A stretch of DNA of 64,000 nt from Serpula lacrymans var. lacrymans S7.9 (Eukaryota > Basidiomycota > Agaricomycetes > Boletales > Serpulaceae): positions 1,756,907 through 1,820,906 of the forward strand of contig NW_006763296.1 in the NCBI RefSeq assembly GCF_000218685.1. Reading direction: 5' to 3'. The translations under genes were made by a program, and so were the position numbers. How positions within the stretch are numbered: the stretch's first letter is position 1; each line of letters opens with the position of its first letter. Below, in pieces: positions 24,341 through 35,697 of the stretch. Under the pieces are notes generated by a model. That model worked only from the letters and a program-made list of their open reading frames with translations. It did not search any database and was not told the origin of the DNA.

Positions 24341-25785
24341 TTATGATTTGAAGCATGCATGAGTGAGGTATAAAGACAACAACAATCGTGTGCGAGTTGA
24401 TCTGCCGGAAAAATGTGACGAAAAAAGTGTGTACAATGAACGAAAAAACATAAGAGCGATCTGTCAAGCATAAGCATAAGATGACCCCAGTAGAAAAAGA
24501 ACCAACGTACAATGCGGCTACCCCGCATACCTTGACCCTAAGCATTCGTCCCTTCAGGACCTTTACGAACCCAAAGAAATTTTCAAGACCCATGCGAATA
24601 CCGAAAGGAACATAGATATGAATGATAATGTAAAGATTAAAGAAATGAACGCGGAAACTGTAGGATGAAACCCACTGCCTTCGGAAATCGCGCTCAACGC
24701 CTTTCCAATATCCGGGCTTTGTGCGTTCTTTTGGGGTCCATCTACTAACCGGTGGGGCTATATGTCCCAGAGTCAGTAAGGCTGGTACCAAAGTGACCTC
24801 AGAAAGACGAGAGAAGGGACTTGTCATGCTGGAACTTCTTTTCGTCACCAGCAAGGTCACAGACAGGAAATCCACTTACAGAAGGCAGCTTGACTTCCCC
24901 GTTGGCATCAACTACATCTCCATTCGTTGTTCCATCAGTGACGGGAAACCTTTCTGGGTTCGCGAGTTCTGTTGTATCTGGGGTGTATGTTACATCTGAT
25001 TCTTCTCCGTTTTGCTTCTGCGGGTCTACGTCGGACTGACTGAATCGGGAAGGTCTACGACCTCTCGGAACTTCATCAATCTCATCAGTGGTGCGGCGCG
25101 ACTGGGAGCTCATGCTGAACTGATGTCGTTTCTTTGCAAGTCCAGGTGGAATTGGGGGTTCCCGCACGGCACCCTGTCGTAATTTTGGATGAGAAGACGA
25201 GAGGTTCGCTTTGATAGGCGGAGGAGCAATGAGAGGGAAAGACTTTGATACAAGCGGTGCCCATGGGGGATTTATAGGGGGAAGAGAGTGAGAATGAGCG
25301 ACGTGGGAGACCGGAGCAGCGGGAAGAGAGGAGGAGAGAGGGAGGTTCGGTTCAGAAGTAGTGGGACTTTCACCCCTTGGGAAAGGGTACTCGAATGGAG
25401 AAGGACCAATGTCAAATGGGGTGCCTACGATCTGAGAAGGAGAATGAAAAGATGGGTCGGATAAAACGGTCTTGAGCTGTGAGATAGAACGATGGGACGC
25501 TGATTTACTGCGTCGCGGTTTTGGTGAGAAATGAACCTAACATTACGATATCAGCTCTCCATCAGCGTAGTAATATCAATCTCTTACAGGTGCAGACGAT
25601 GAGCTCGATACAAAACTTGAGTTAGATTCCGCGGGGCTGGTATCATCGTGTAAGGGTTTCCTCAGCCCATCTACCACACCATCCACCACGTTTCCATGGT
25701 CCAACGACATGTGTGAGATACCGTTGGAGAATATGTCCTCCGTCTGCACATCGACCCCAAGTGCAGACCCGTCAGGTAGCGACAT
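24341..25785 (-). CDS. Hypothetical Ser/Pro-rich protein with a hydrophobic C-terminal region
   Basis: Four exons on the minus strand (25785-25588, 25536-24880, 24797-24531, 24460-24341) join in phase to about 413 aa. The first 280 residues are rich in Ser, Pro and Asp and look disordered, with scattered basic SKSASHRS-type patches. After the third splice the sequence changes: a basic segment (WTPKERTKPGYWKG...RDFRRQW) leads into hydrophobic, aromatic residues (FFNLYIIIHIYVPFGI) that could sit in or on a membrane. The 3' end is the least certain part; the last exon was chosen because it is the first in-phase continuation with a canonical acceptor. No family is recognised. Confidence 0.6.
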
Positions 25786-25909
25786 GGACGTAGGAAATAT
25801 GAAGGACAGGAAAAAGGTGGACGAGAGCACATTGCCTCGTCCCGGTTTATAAGCTCAGGCTTCATCCCGAAGCGTGAACCAATAATACTGGTGCTGTGAC
25901 TTTATCCGT

Positions 25910-26368
25910 GTGACGCAACCTCTTGGAATTTACGCGAAGTCTCTAGATTCTGTCACACCACGTGATGTGTCGGAACCTCTATCATGTATTCGACACGTAC
26001 TTGTGGTACGACGTATCGCTGACCATATGTCCAGGTCGGTTTGTATCATAAATATATGTGACGATAAGGGTAAAGAACAAATCCTGGGGATATTGAATCT
26101 CCAGGTACACAATCTAGGTAAGTTCGTTTGAAAATCGCAATTTTTCGATATCGATCATGGAGCAGCCACAACAATATCTATAGGAGTGCTTGCTATCAGA
26201 CGCCTAAACAGTGCCGCCGGTCTCGCAATACTACAACAACACATTCACGGACCCGCGAAACATTATGGACCCAGCCCAGGCTTTCTTTTTCGAGCTTTGC
26301 AGCCCGCCCGACGGAATCAAAATAACCAAGTTGACCGGTCTGGAGAGAATCTGAGTTTGTCTAAATGA
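25910..26368 (+). CDS. Possible small spliced protein, start uncertain
   Basis: Two stretches, up to 26117 and 26184-26368, join across a canonical GTAAGT...TATAG intron in phase, giving about 130 residues that end at a TGA at 26366. The junction reads NLG-VLAIRRLNSAAGL. No ATG lies near the 5' end of the frame; the frame is open from a stop just upstream of 25910, so the true start may be an internal ATG (near 26024) or lie in an undetected exon. I do not recognise it. The in-phase intron is the main reason to list it. Confidence 0.4.
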
Positions 26369-26473
26369 TGCTGCAGTCAGCCCCTCACCTTTTTATACAT
26401 GCCTCTCGAAGCTTGATTCACTTCATCTCCTTCTCCCCGGAAGTCTACCCCAGACCTTTACTCGTCGTCAACA

Positions 26474-28153
26474 ATGGCAGCATCCAACGCTCGACAATCT
26501 TCATCTGGATTCTTCCATGTTATGTGGATCTTTGTCGTCAGGCTCTTCCTCTCCTTCACAGGTACTTTTCGTTCCAAGCCTTCTTCTGAACTGCCTTCCC
26601 CGGTTACGGCGCGATCCTCTCCCAGAGCTGGGGGTAGTTTCAAGCAGTCCTCCGGGCCGAAGGGCAAGGCCGTCACGAGAGGCTCCAGTCTTCCTCGTAA
26701 CAGTCGGGACAAGAACATTAAGGTCAAGGCAAGAGCGGTTGCAAAACAAAGAGCGGCCAGTCTCGCCACAGCTCCTCGTAACGCACTGTCCCCATTGTCC
26801 ACGGCCCCTTCTCTCGTTAACAGGAACGTCATGAGCGATGCCGAACTCGGTCAATCCAATACCGTCCCAGCTTCCGATCATATACCCAGACACCCGTCTT
26901 TCCAGTCCAGGGTAGCTTCTTCTTCCACTGGCCTGCACGGAATCAATATCAACACCGACCATCTTGGTCTAATCCAGCCTCCCAATTTTTCTCCTATATC
27001 TACCTTGTCTAGCCCAGTTGACTCGTTGCCTGTGACGCCGTACTTCGGATACCAGCCCACGTTTGTCGATGTCGTGGAATTTACCAGTGATGGCGGTATC
27101 ACCTCACCGTACCTTCGCAGCTTAGGTTCACACCGTGGATTCCCAGTTACCCCCATAGCCATATCGAAGACAGAATATTTTGACCGCCTCCCGTCACCTT
27201 GGAGCCCCATAGAAGAGACGATTGCACCTAAATTCGATAAGCCGGCTGGCATGGCAGTCTGTAACACAGTCTGGACTAGCTCTCCAAAGTCAAGGGACGA
27301 CGACGACGTTGTGGTTCAGTCAGTACATGACGTTAGTGGCCCTTTTAACGTCAAGGGAGGTTCGCACTTTGCACCCTACTTCGATGATGGCTCCTCTGAA
27401 TGCACATATTCCGATATTTTCGATTTTTCTATCTATGCCTACTACCCAGATGGTGAGGCCGACAGCGAGGACATCAGCGTGGCCACAAGCGAAAGCGGCG
27501 AAATCTCTTCTCAGCCGCAAGTCCTTAACAAACTGGATGTTCACTTGAAGCCCTCCAACGTCAATAAATATAGTCGGGACGTCTACGACTCGAGCAACGA
27601 CGGAGCTAATGTCGATAAAGAGACCTCCGAAGATATCTACAGTCCGACAGAGGCCGAGTGGTTCTCACCTTCTGCCTTTGTCAACACGCCTAAGATCCTG
27701 CTTACACCCCCAGCCGCTTCTCAGAACCGAAAGAGCTCGACCGATTCATTTCAATTTTCTTCTTCTTTTTCCTCTTCTAATATTCAGTTCGAGTCTGCAA
27801 TTTCTTCTCCTCCTGTTACTCCCACAAAAGGCACCGATACCCAGCGTTCGCCAAGCGAGGATGCTCAAGTTAGCAGTGACCGTTCTGCCCGCAGCATGAG
27901 ATGTACATCCCTCCCTTGCTTCCCGACGTTTCCCTCCACGCCGTCCTTACCAACTTTCAATTCTGTCTCTACGCTGCCCCATGAACCCATAGGTGAAAAT
28001 AGAAAATCCAAAGCGCTCGACGACATCATATCCATATTGGATGACTACAAGTTTTCCTTTGGGGATAATCGAGTTGACGCTCGAGTTGACGCTGTTTTAA
28101 ATGAAGAAATGTTAACTGAAGGATCCATGGCCTGCGAGGTAGAGGTTGTATGA
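26474..28153 (+). CDS. Hypothetical Ser/Pro-rich protein, single exon
   Basis: One uninterrupted frame of 559 aa runs from the ATG at 26474. A hydrophobic stretch at residues 14-30 (FHVMWIFVVRLFLSFTG) could be a signal anchor. The rest is Ser/Thr/Pro-rich with many SP and TP sites and little predicted order, ending in a short acidic/hydrophobic helix (ALDDIISILDDYKFSFG). That short C-terminal motif is the only part that looks constrained. The lack of introns over 1.7 kb is unusual for this neighbourhood. Function is unknown; a regulated membrane-tethered or secretory-pathway protein is possible. Confidence 0.7.
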   Translation: MAASNARQSSSGFFHVMWIFVVRLFLSFTGTFRSKPSSELPSPVTARSSPRAGGSFKQSSGPKGKAVTRGSSLPRNSRDKNIKVKARAVAKQRAASLATAPRNALSPLSTAPSLVNRNVMSDAELGQSNTVPASDHIPRHPSFQSRVASSSTGLHGININTDHLGLIQPPNFSPISTLSSPVDSLPVTPYFGYQPTFVDVVEFTSDGGITSPYLRSLGSHRGFPVTPIAISKTEYFDRLPSPWSPIEETIAPKFDKPAGMAVCNTVWTSSPKSRDDDDVVVQSVHDVSGPFNVKGGSHFAPYFDDGSSECTYSDIFDFSIYAYYPDGEADSEDISVATSESGEISSQPQVLNKLDVHLKPSNVNKYSRDVYDSSNDGANVDKETSEDIYSPTEAEWFSPSAFVNTPKILLTPPAASQNRKSSTDSFQFSSSFSSSNIQFESAISSPPVTPTKGTDTQRSPSEDAQVSSDRSARSMRCTSLPCFPTFPSTPSLPTFNSVSTLPHEPIGENRKSKALDDIISILDDYKFSFGDNRVDARVDAVLNEEMLTEGSMACEVEVV

Positions 28154-29115
28154 TCATTGGCGATGATTTGTGCAGGTGATAGTTGTTTGGACGTGCCAAT
28201 TCTTTTCTAATCGCAGAGGACATTAATCGACCTGTATTCAATGTTGCACATTTTTCTTGGCCCTTATTTCTTTACGTTTTCGACATATCATGGATTCAAC
28301 CTGCACTTATTTATTATGATCTTGCACTTATCTATTTTCCCATTAAATGACAACACGAATGCTTATTCTTTTACACTGCTGAGATTGGAGACTGCCATAA
28401 AAAGTCCCGGCCTTCCTGATCTGACACCCGAGGCTCGAGGTTGTGCTCATTCAACATCTCTTAACACTGTGCGCCTAAAAAGAAGTGAAAATCAACAGGC
28501 AAATCAACTGATTTTGTGATGAAAATTGCACGTTTATGTAGGAAAAATCACATGTATGCAGTGAAAATAACTAGATACACGGTCCTGAAAACATGTTATT
28601 ATCAACCTTTTTATGGCCGAATTCAACTGGTGCATTTTGAATACTTAATCTCGTTGAACTCAACTATTCATGCAGTGAATTTCTGAGTGATTCTTAACAG
28701 TGGTATCTCAAGTGAATTTAAGCTGGGTTTAAAGGTGCTTTTCCACTTACTAATATAGGTATTTATCAATGTATCGACCTGTTGATTTTAACATACTTCC
28801 CAGCTGATTATCACCATATTTCTATCAGATCACATGGCCTTCTAACTGAATACAAAATGTTACCACATATGTCAGACCTGCCTTTACCAGCCGAAGTGAC
28901 AAGGACTACTATGAATGTCAGCACGAGTTGTAGGTAACCACTAGCCGCCATTGATACCTGGAAAGGACTCATGGACAACCAATACCTATTCAATTTATAA
29001 GTATTCCTAGCAGGGGGGTTTCAGCCATAACCCGGCAAGATGACAGGCCGTGTAAGCTTACAGCGTCAGGGTTTTCCCTCTTCAATGTGTCCTTTCCCAC
29101 TAACTGTGATGTGTT
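28154..29115. other. AT-rich gene-free stretch before the retroelement block
   Basis: About 960 bp hold no convincing gene. Frames at 28241-28519 and 28811-28993 are motif-free. The right end abuts the target-site duplication of the copia element at 29116. Confidence 0.5.
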
Positions 29116-29120
29116 ATCAA

Positions 29121-29930
29121 TAATAAATCTAAGTGAAACTCAGCTGCTGCCCGAGAGGCTATAGAAACGACTGAGGTATTCCTTGTAGAAATTATATTAT
29201 GTAAGCAAACTTTGGAGCTTCGCCCAAAGATTTACTCTGTGATTATAACCGGCTTTTTGTGGCCACCATTGTTCTTTCACATGATATTTATATATATTTG
29301 TTATATAAGAAGCATGTATTTACGTTGTTACAACATTTGTTTGCCAAAAGAGTCCTTCTCCCACACCTGTTCCTGTAACAACCAAGAGTTAGTTACTCTG
29401 GCGCACACAAGAACACACTATAAAGAAGATGTTGAGGGAGTGGTTACCCCTTAAGCTGCAGAGAGTTTGTTGGTATACAACAGGAGGACTCGCTGAGGAG
29501 TCTCCTGGATCTATTGGGGTATATATACTACTACAGGTTTGTTTGTACATGTGTACTATACAGTTGATGAAGGCAGTGGCTGATGATGTCATAGGGTCTA
29601 GCCCGTATGGCCAGCTCCACTGCGTGAGAGAGTTAAGTCTAAAAGTAAAAGAAAGGCAACGCGGCGCGAGAAAGGGAAATGCCGCGTGGCACTTTAAAGT
29701 ATAAAGTTAAAGCGGAGAATAAAAAGGAAAGGAGATGTCCGGAAATTGTGTTATCGTAACAGTTCCCGTGCCCTGAGGGACCAAATATCCAACATTCCTA
29801 TACTAAACCCCCTACTACTTATAGTTGGAGGTGCTACTTGCTACAGTATAATGACTCCTAGGAGTACAATGGTGACTCCATGGAGAACAATGGCTGCTTT
29901 AGCAGAGACCGGGTTTATCCGGTTTTGTCA
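29121..29930 (-). repeat. 3' LTR of the copia element, interrupted by a solo LTR
   Basis: In element direction it starts TGACAAAACCGGATAAACCC, directly after an AAGTAGGAG polypurine stretch at the end of pol, and ends TTTCACTTAGATTTATTA. Without the inserted family-A LTR and its duplication it is about 417 bp. The 5' LTR at 39339-39618 is only 280 bp. The extra sequence here lies between two AGGAAT motifs, and the 5' copy looks as if it lost it by recombination between them. Confidence 0.8.
29374..29761. repeat. LTR family A, copy 2 (solo LTR with TSD GTTCC)
   Basis: This 388-bp copy has ends TGTAACAACC and TATCGTAACA. Perfect 5-bp duplications GTTCC lie at 29369-29373 and 29762-29766. It is inserted in the 3' LTR of the copia element, so it is younger than that element. 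Confidence 0.93.
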
Positions 29931-32373
29931 CTCCTACTTGAGTGCAACTGTAGTCCCATAGCTTTAGAGAATTTCCAGTGTTTCTCATGAGTGAGGGGTT
30001 TAGTGAGAATATCGGCAACCATATCTCCTGTAGGAACATATCTGATTACTGCCTCTCCTTTTGATACTAAGTCATCTTGGATAAAATGATATTTCCGTTG
30101 AATATGTTTTGTGTGAGCACAGAACTGTGGATCTCGTGTAAGAATGATAGCTGCTTGATTGTCACAGTGCAATGTTGTAGGTCCATTTTGAGCATGTCCA
30201 ATTTCTTTCAAAAAATGTCCGAAGCCATGCAAGGTGTTGTCCAGCATTGCTCAATCCAATGTACTCTGACTCTGTGGAGGATAAAGCTACCATGCTTTGT
30301 CTTTTGCTTGTCCAGGAGATTGCTCCTTGGATGGTCATAAAAACAAACCCTGATGTTGATCGAGACATGTCTGGGTCTTCAGACCAATCTGCATCCAAAT
30401 ATCCATAGAAATCCATGTCCATGGAGACATCTGTGCCATTATATTGTAGTTCCATGTCCCTGGTTGCTTTCAGATATCAGAGGACACATTTTGCAGCTTC
30501 CCAGTGATGGCTCCTTGGAGCTGAGCTATGCCTGCTTAGTATTCCAACAACGTAGGCAATGTCTGGGCGGGTTCCGAGCATGGCATACATGAGGGAGCCT
30601 ACAATTGAGAGGTATGACACTTGACACCCTTCAATATGCATCTCGTGTTGCACAATATCTTCCCCTGGAGCATTTGCAAGGAGTTTTGATCCATGGGCCA
30701 TTGGTGTCCATACTGGTTTGCAGTTCTTCATTCCAGTACGCTCCAGGACTGTGTCAATGTATTGGCGTTGCAATATGGATATTGTTTTGTTTGAATGATC
30801 ACGTTGGATTTCTATTCCAAGGATGTATTTTGCTTCTCCAAGGTCCCGCATTTTGAATATGGATTCAAGTTTGGCTTTTGTGATATCCATAAATTTCCGG
30901 GATGAAGCTCCTAGGAGGAGGTCATCTACATAGACAACAACAAAGCATATTAGTTTGTTGTCCCGGAATACATAGAGACATGTTTCTGCATTTAGTCTTG
31001 TGAAACCAAGCTCCTGGAGCTTGTGATCAAAGGTTTTGTTCCATGTACGACCAGCTTGTATTAATCTGTAGATAGATTTCTTCAACCTCCAGCAGTATCC
31101 AGGTTGGATAGGAATACCCCCTGGAGGAAGCATGTACAGTTCTTCTTCAAGTTCTCCATTGAGATAAGCTGTGGATACATTCATTTGATCAAGTTCTTGG
31201 TCGTACTTTGCTGCCAGGGCTAGAATAATTTGGATCAACTCTAAGTTTGCAACCGGAGCAAAAACCTCCTGGTAATCAATCCCCTCCCTTTGAGTAAAAC
31301 CTTGTGCAACAATCCGGAGTTTGTATCTCTCAATGTTTCCATTTTGATCAAACTTGATCCGGAACACAGGTTTTGATGTGATAGGTTTCACCTCCTTCAA
31401 AAGTGGGACAGTGTCATATACTGCATTGGTATTGAGACTTAGGAGTTCCTCCTCCAAGGCGAACTTCCATAATTCTTCATCCGGATGTGATAAGGCTTCC
31501 TTTAGTGTCCTTGGAAGGTCCGTGTTAGATGGACCGGTACTTGCTATTCCAGCAAAGAATGTCTCCTCTGTATCAGATTTTTCTTCATGAACCTCAGGAG
31601 TGTTAGGTTTCTCCATGGAGTTGTCATGCTGCTCTTTTCGAGACTGTTTCTCATCTAGAGTCCTTTGATAATCTTGGTTTTTGTCTGCAGGACAAGTCTG
31701 GCGACTGTTTCTGCATACTCCTAGGACTTCAGCAGGCATGACTGCTCTTTTAGGAACTTGTGCAGGTACTCCAGGGAGTAGACACATTTGTGTGTGTGTT
31801 GCCCCATTCACTCCTGAAGGTGTTGAGTGCCTCCTCGGAGGTGTTGATAACTCCTTGGAGGCGTTGTATGCCTTCCAGAAGTTGATCCAATGGACAGGCT
31901 GTCTAGCTGTATTCGGACTTTTTCCACATCAGCTGGCTGTATGTTGAGGGGCTGTCTTCCAACTGACTGTGACTCTGGTTTCTGTTCTGAAGATGGCCAG
32001 TGTTCGGGTCTTGGTTGTAGAGACTGTTGTGGAGGGTGTCTTAGCTGATCAGGTGCTCCCACTGCTCTTGGAACGTCTCCACGGAGGTATTGCCCCACTG
32101 CTCTTGGAACATCTCCTTGGAGATGTGGTTCCATTTGCAATTCATTTGGATCTCGGATCCGAGGGTCAGGATCATCCTCCTCCAATGTATTTTGGTCTGG
32201 ATAATGAGCATTCTCTGGAATGAGTCCCTCCCACTGATCTGTGCTAGGGTCTGTGTTCCAGGGAGCAGTGTCGTCCTTTTGTACCTTTCCGGATTCATTG
32301 AATATGACATGCCGACTGGAAAACACAGTTCATTTTTCAGTGTCTAGGAGTTTGTAGGCTTGCTTTCCATGTG
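29915..32373 (-). pseudogene. Copia Pol fragment: post-integrase region, reverse transcriptase, RNase H
   Basis: The longest open piece (31811-30477) has the copia RT signature RIVAQGFTQREGIDYQEVFAPV, the catalytic YVDDLLLGA and the downstream ILGIEIQRD and YLSIVGSLMYA blocks. RNase H follows in broken frames (GYLDADWSED, then STSGFVF, SSTESEYIGL, and LHCDNQAAIIL near 30160). The C-terminus reads VADILTKPL before the 3' LTR. The far upstream part (32326-31808) contains FSSRHVIFNE and a Pro/Gln-rich linker that has internal repeats of a QEQWG-like unit. An in-frame TGA just before VFSSRHV and several frame changes in RNase H make it non-functional, although the RT catalytic aspartates are intact. 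Confidence 0.88.
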
Positions 32374-32510
32374 TGTGGAAACGCGGACACCATTACCTGA
32401 TCAAATGGTGCCATTATCCTCATTCTAAAAACTCTTGGGAACTGGAAGAACACTTGACCAATGCTGTGGAGATACTGAAAGCCTATAAGAAGGACCACAA
32501 ACTATGTTGA
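32374..32510 (+). pseudogene. Chromodomain end of a Ty3 chromovirus integrase
   Basis: Directly after the copia junction the plus strand encodes KRGHHYLIKWCHYPHS, then NSWELEEHLTNAVEIL and a basic KKDH tail, ending at a TGA (32508-32510). This is a chromodomain: the YLIKW strand, the aromatic-cage-like Trp (SW in NSWE) and the C-terminal helix are all present. The N-terminal strand (EYKVESILRH) is missing here and is found instead at 41834-41860 on the minus strand, at the end of the Ty3 integrase. Chromodomains of this group direct integration toward marked chromatin. Confidence 0.85.
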
Positions 32511-32559
32511 AGAGACAACCACCTCCACTACCACCAGTCCCTTGTCTCTCAACACAAAC

Positions 32560-33102
32560 ATGTCTACTTCCCACTTTACTGGCTTTCCTATCACCACCTA
32601 CTCTATACCCAGCGAAGTCAACATGCTAGCTAATGAACAAATGTCTTTTGCTCATGGGCAACAACACAACCAAGCTGATGTCTCTGACACCATAGAACTG
32701 ATGTCAGCTAAAAACACCTATTTATTTCACGGAACGGAAAGATGTTACCCCAATGCATACCACGCTCTTTCTTCCATGCATACCTTCCTTGCCATAGACC
32801 TCATAGCTGATGAACTCTTCAAAGCCATAGACTCAGTATGTTTGTTGGAAAGCAAGCATTCGCTGCTCAGCAGTCAGGACTCGAGTATCTGTCAGGCACT
32901 CTGGATGTAAAAGTTAGTTTTGGAATCTTTGGAACAACACTTGAGGATGAACTCCTTGAGTGGGCAGATAGATGTGGCAAAGGCATATTTGGAATTAGGC
33001 GGGAGGATCTTGCTAACAGAGGCATGACACAGATAGAGCAAGACGGTTGTACAAGTACTCCTCCACCCAATTTGTCCCACCGGTCCCTATTGTACCCCGA
33101 TC
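32560..33102 (+). pseudogene. Additional 3' ORF of the Ty3 element, N-terminal part
   Basis: About 50 bp after the chromodomain stop, an ATG at 32560 opens a new frame (STSHFTGFPITTY..., to about 32838). It continues after a one-base frame change in a second frame (FVGKQAFAAQQSGLEYL to REDLANRGMTQIEQD and a Pro-rich end) up to 33102, where a family-D LTR is inserted. The composition is that of a real protein, with no low complexity until the proline-rich end. I recognise no domain. Its position after pol and inside the Ty3 borders suggests an accessory ORF of the element; a captured host fragment is the alternative. Confidence 0.5.
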
Positions 33103-33729
33103 TGTGAGGAATCGATTTTTCTTATCGCATTCCCGTCATGTCGTGGTTAGCAGACTCGATCCCCGTCACTCCTCTTGCCCTTGGACTAGAGATTACAGCA
33201 GGTGTCTTATTACTTTTATCATTTTTCTTCTTATTCTCTCTTCACACTCACGTTCTATCGTACCTACAATGAGGTAGACTTGTTGTCGACCCTCGAGAAG
33301 ATATCCAGATGACATAGCCACAATCCAGTGCTATGTCTGGGAATACTTCGGAGGAATATTGATAAGCGAAGAAGGTTGTGAGTCAGCGCCTCTTCATGGG
33401 CTTACTGATACAGCCAATCGCACACCCCTTACCAATACATTTTCTCATACGATTAATAAGTACGATAGATCGGACCACTTTCTCCTTTTTTCTTATTGGT
33501 TAGCTAGCTGGTCAGACCATTTTCTCAACACTTCCCTTTCTCGGTCTGACCATTGCCGTTCACTATATAAAGAAGTACATACTTGATGTATTGTTCTCTA
33601 GTTCAATATTAGTTTGGATTTGCGCTTATACCGATACTCTTCATCCTCATACCCTGATTCACCGCCTTCCAGCAAGGACTTGACCAGGCATTGGGCTTTG
33701 TTATATAGCTTCGTATTTGTTGCCTGACA
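33103..33729 (+). repeat. LTR family D (solo LTR with TSD CGATC)
   Basis: This 627-bp sequence starts TGTGAGGAATCGATTTTTC and ends TTTGTTGCCTGACA. It is flanked by CGATC at 33098-33102 and 33730-33734. It contains a TATAAAG-type box near 33573. It occurs once in the window. TG...CA ends, a perfect 5-bp duplication and no internal domain identify it as a solo LTR, inserted in the accessory ORF region of the Ty3 element. Confidence 0.85.
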
Positions 33730-33950
33730 CGATCAACCAGTGTTACCCCAGAGCCCACTTACCACATCATCACCCAACAACCTCCGCCCACCCAATCAAC
33801 GGAAAGATACATTCCCACCGTCCCAACCAGCCTGATCTCACAAGAGTCCCCTCCAGTCCCCGTTCCACTGGGTCAAACCCAAAACCCCCAATATCCCAGT
33901 CGCCTCCACCTCGACCAGTACCAAATGGCCTAACCCATTGCTAATGAGGA
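33730..33950 (+). pseudogene. Additional Ty3 ORF, proline-rich middle part
   Basis: Removing the family-D LTR and one copy of its duplication lets the frame of the preceding part run on into a Pro/Ser/Thr-rich tract until a stop near 33830; a second frame is open and also Pro-rich to 33944. The right end is where the DDE element described next begins. It is assigned to the additional ORF only by continuity. Confidence 0.4.
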
Positions 33951-34926
33951 GTCCAATGTGGCCAACAAGAAGTGATACAGTTGTGGACAGGCAAACTTGA
34001 CAATTTTGGTACAGAGAGCCAGTGAATTTTTGTTCACAAACTGACACCAGGTCTGAACTCAGGGGGTGAAAATACACCAAAAAACAGTCCTAAGAAGACT
34101 TTCCCACGAGGTTTTGGAGTGGCCAATTTTTTGACCGATAGAATGACAAATATAGGTACAACAGTCTAGTTGAGGACCACTTCAATCAACATCATAGCCC
34201 TCTGCAATACCTGTCGGTGTTGCTTCTGCTTAACTGCCCATTCTGCGGCCCTCTCAGTAAGTCCCAGTCTGTATGCAGCCATAAAGTGCCAGGAACGGTT
34301 GATAAAATGACAAATGACATCAGTTGGACATGCATCCAGCTGATCCTGTGCAGACTGTTTCGCTTCTGCAAATGTCTTCTTCTGAACTTCGCAGTACCGA
34401 TATTTGCACCACCCCCAATACTGTAATAAAACTTGTTAGTTAGTGTTGATCACTTAGAATGGAAATTTGCAACAAGACCATTTCAATTGGGTTGAGTTCA
34501 CAATGGAACTTTGGAAGAAAGATGCATTCATGCCCTGCCCCCTTGATGAGAGTCTCGAGCATTGATGGTTGATTAATGAAATCATCTTGCTTGCTCAAGA
34601 GGCGAGCCATGCAGCAATCTTCATTTTCCCATGGGCATACAGGGCTGCACTTTGCTCGCAGCTTTTGAACATTGAATCTGTGCTCCTCAAGGATATGTTG
34701 AAGTCCTTTGGGTTGACCATTAGGTAGGGTCATCTTCTGGACCTTCCCGCGATGCTCAATAGTGGAATTTGATTCTGGGATAACAGTGTCCCGCTGCTTA
34801 CCACCATTTGATTTATTCATCTCGGAAGCTTTCAATGCACCTGGTGGCAATGATGCATGAGCAGAAGACTGATCAAAAATGAACAAAGAGACACAATCAG
34901 GGTGCATGGTCTCGGAAATCTGAATT

Positions 34927-35105
34927 GCTTGCTTGACCTGCTTTAACAACTGTTCGGTATCCCACCAAGCATCACCATTGGCCGATTGCTTGCTTGACCT
35001 GCTTTAACAACTGTTTGGTATCCCACCAAGCATCACCATTGGCCGATTGCTTGCTTGACCTGCTTTAACAACTGTTCGGTATCCCACCAAGCATCACCAT
35101 TGGCC
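34927..35105. repeat. Three tandem copies of a 61-bp unit
   Basis: The unit begins GCTTGCTTGACCTGCTTTAA and ends GGCCGATT. Copies start at 34927, 34988 and 35049 and differ by about one base (GTTCGG versus GTTTGG). Because 61 is not a multiple of three, the amplification shifts the transposase frame twice. Near-identity shows that it is recent. Confidence 0.9.
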
Positions 35106-35697
35106 CCTGGATATATAATTTCTCTGGCTTCTTCAACAATGTCACCATTGTCATTATGTAGCACCAGATGTCCATCCTTTGAATTGATAAATCCTGATAC
35201 ATGAATGATGCGGCCCTTTCCCTTCCGCTGCAGCATTTGTTGGCCCAGTAACAGACTAGACATGTTCATCATCAATCAAGCACAATCTCAAAATGTAGTT
35301 GGCACATAGAAGTCAATACTCACTAAGCATGGCTTTTGAAGTCATTTCCATGGAAGCAACACTCGTCGTGCCAGTTGGCAATCACCTCCTTCTCCCCAGG
35401 TAACAGGTTGGGTTCTACCCGACACAGCTCTGGGCCTTCAAAATGCACCATACGAGACTCAAATGCAGCCATAGCAGGTAAAAAAACCTCTTGTCAATAT
35501 TTCTTCACATCCTTACGTTTATGTCCATCCATGTAAACACCCTTCCGCAATCTTGTCAGTTGCCACCCCAATTTGAGCAACCATTGCCGGGCAGTTCTTT
35601 TACACAATGGCTTAGCAAGCGTAATATTTAGCGATGGAAGGATTGTATTGTTGAGAGCATACTGAAAGCAATGTGGGGTGATTTGACCCGCTTCCTG

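Larger units (their letters stand above)
29116..32373 (-). mobile_element. Ty1/copia element, 3' half (RT, RNase H, 3' LTR)
   Basis: This is the 3' part of a copia element read on the minus strand. It begins at about 32373 inside the region that follows the integrase (KQAYKLLD, then VFSSRHVIFNE), runs through RT and RNase H, and ends with an LTR at 29930-29121. The 5 bases after the LTR, in element direction, are TTGAT (plus-strand ATCAA at 29116-29120). The same TTGAT sits before the 5' LTR of the other half at 39334-39338. The sequence to the right of 32373 belongs to a Ty3 element, so this half was separated from its partner at 39339-41831 by rearrangement. Confidence 0.88.

Noticed and set aside
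24297..24875. A 192-residue independent minus-strand membrane protein
   Set aside because: The first part is intron sequence of the longer gene starting at 25785; the spliced model keeps phase through all exons.
34927..35105. A CRISPR-like array
   Set aside because: The three units are directly tandem with no unique spacers, lie inside a eukaryotic transposase gene and are 61 bp long.
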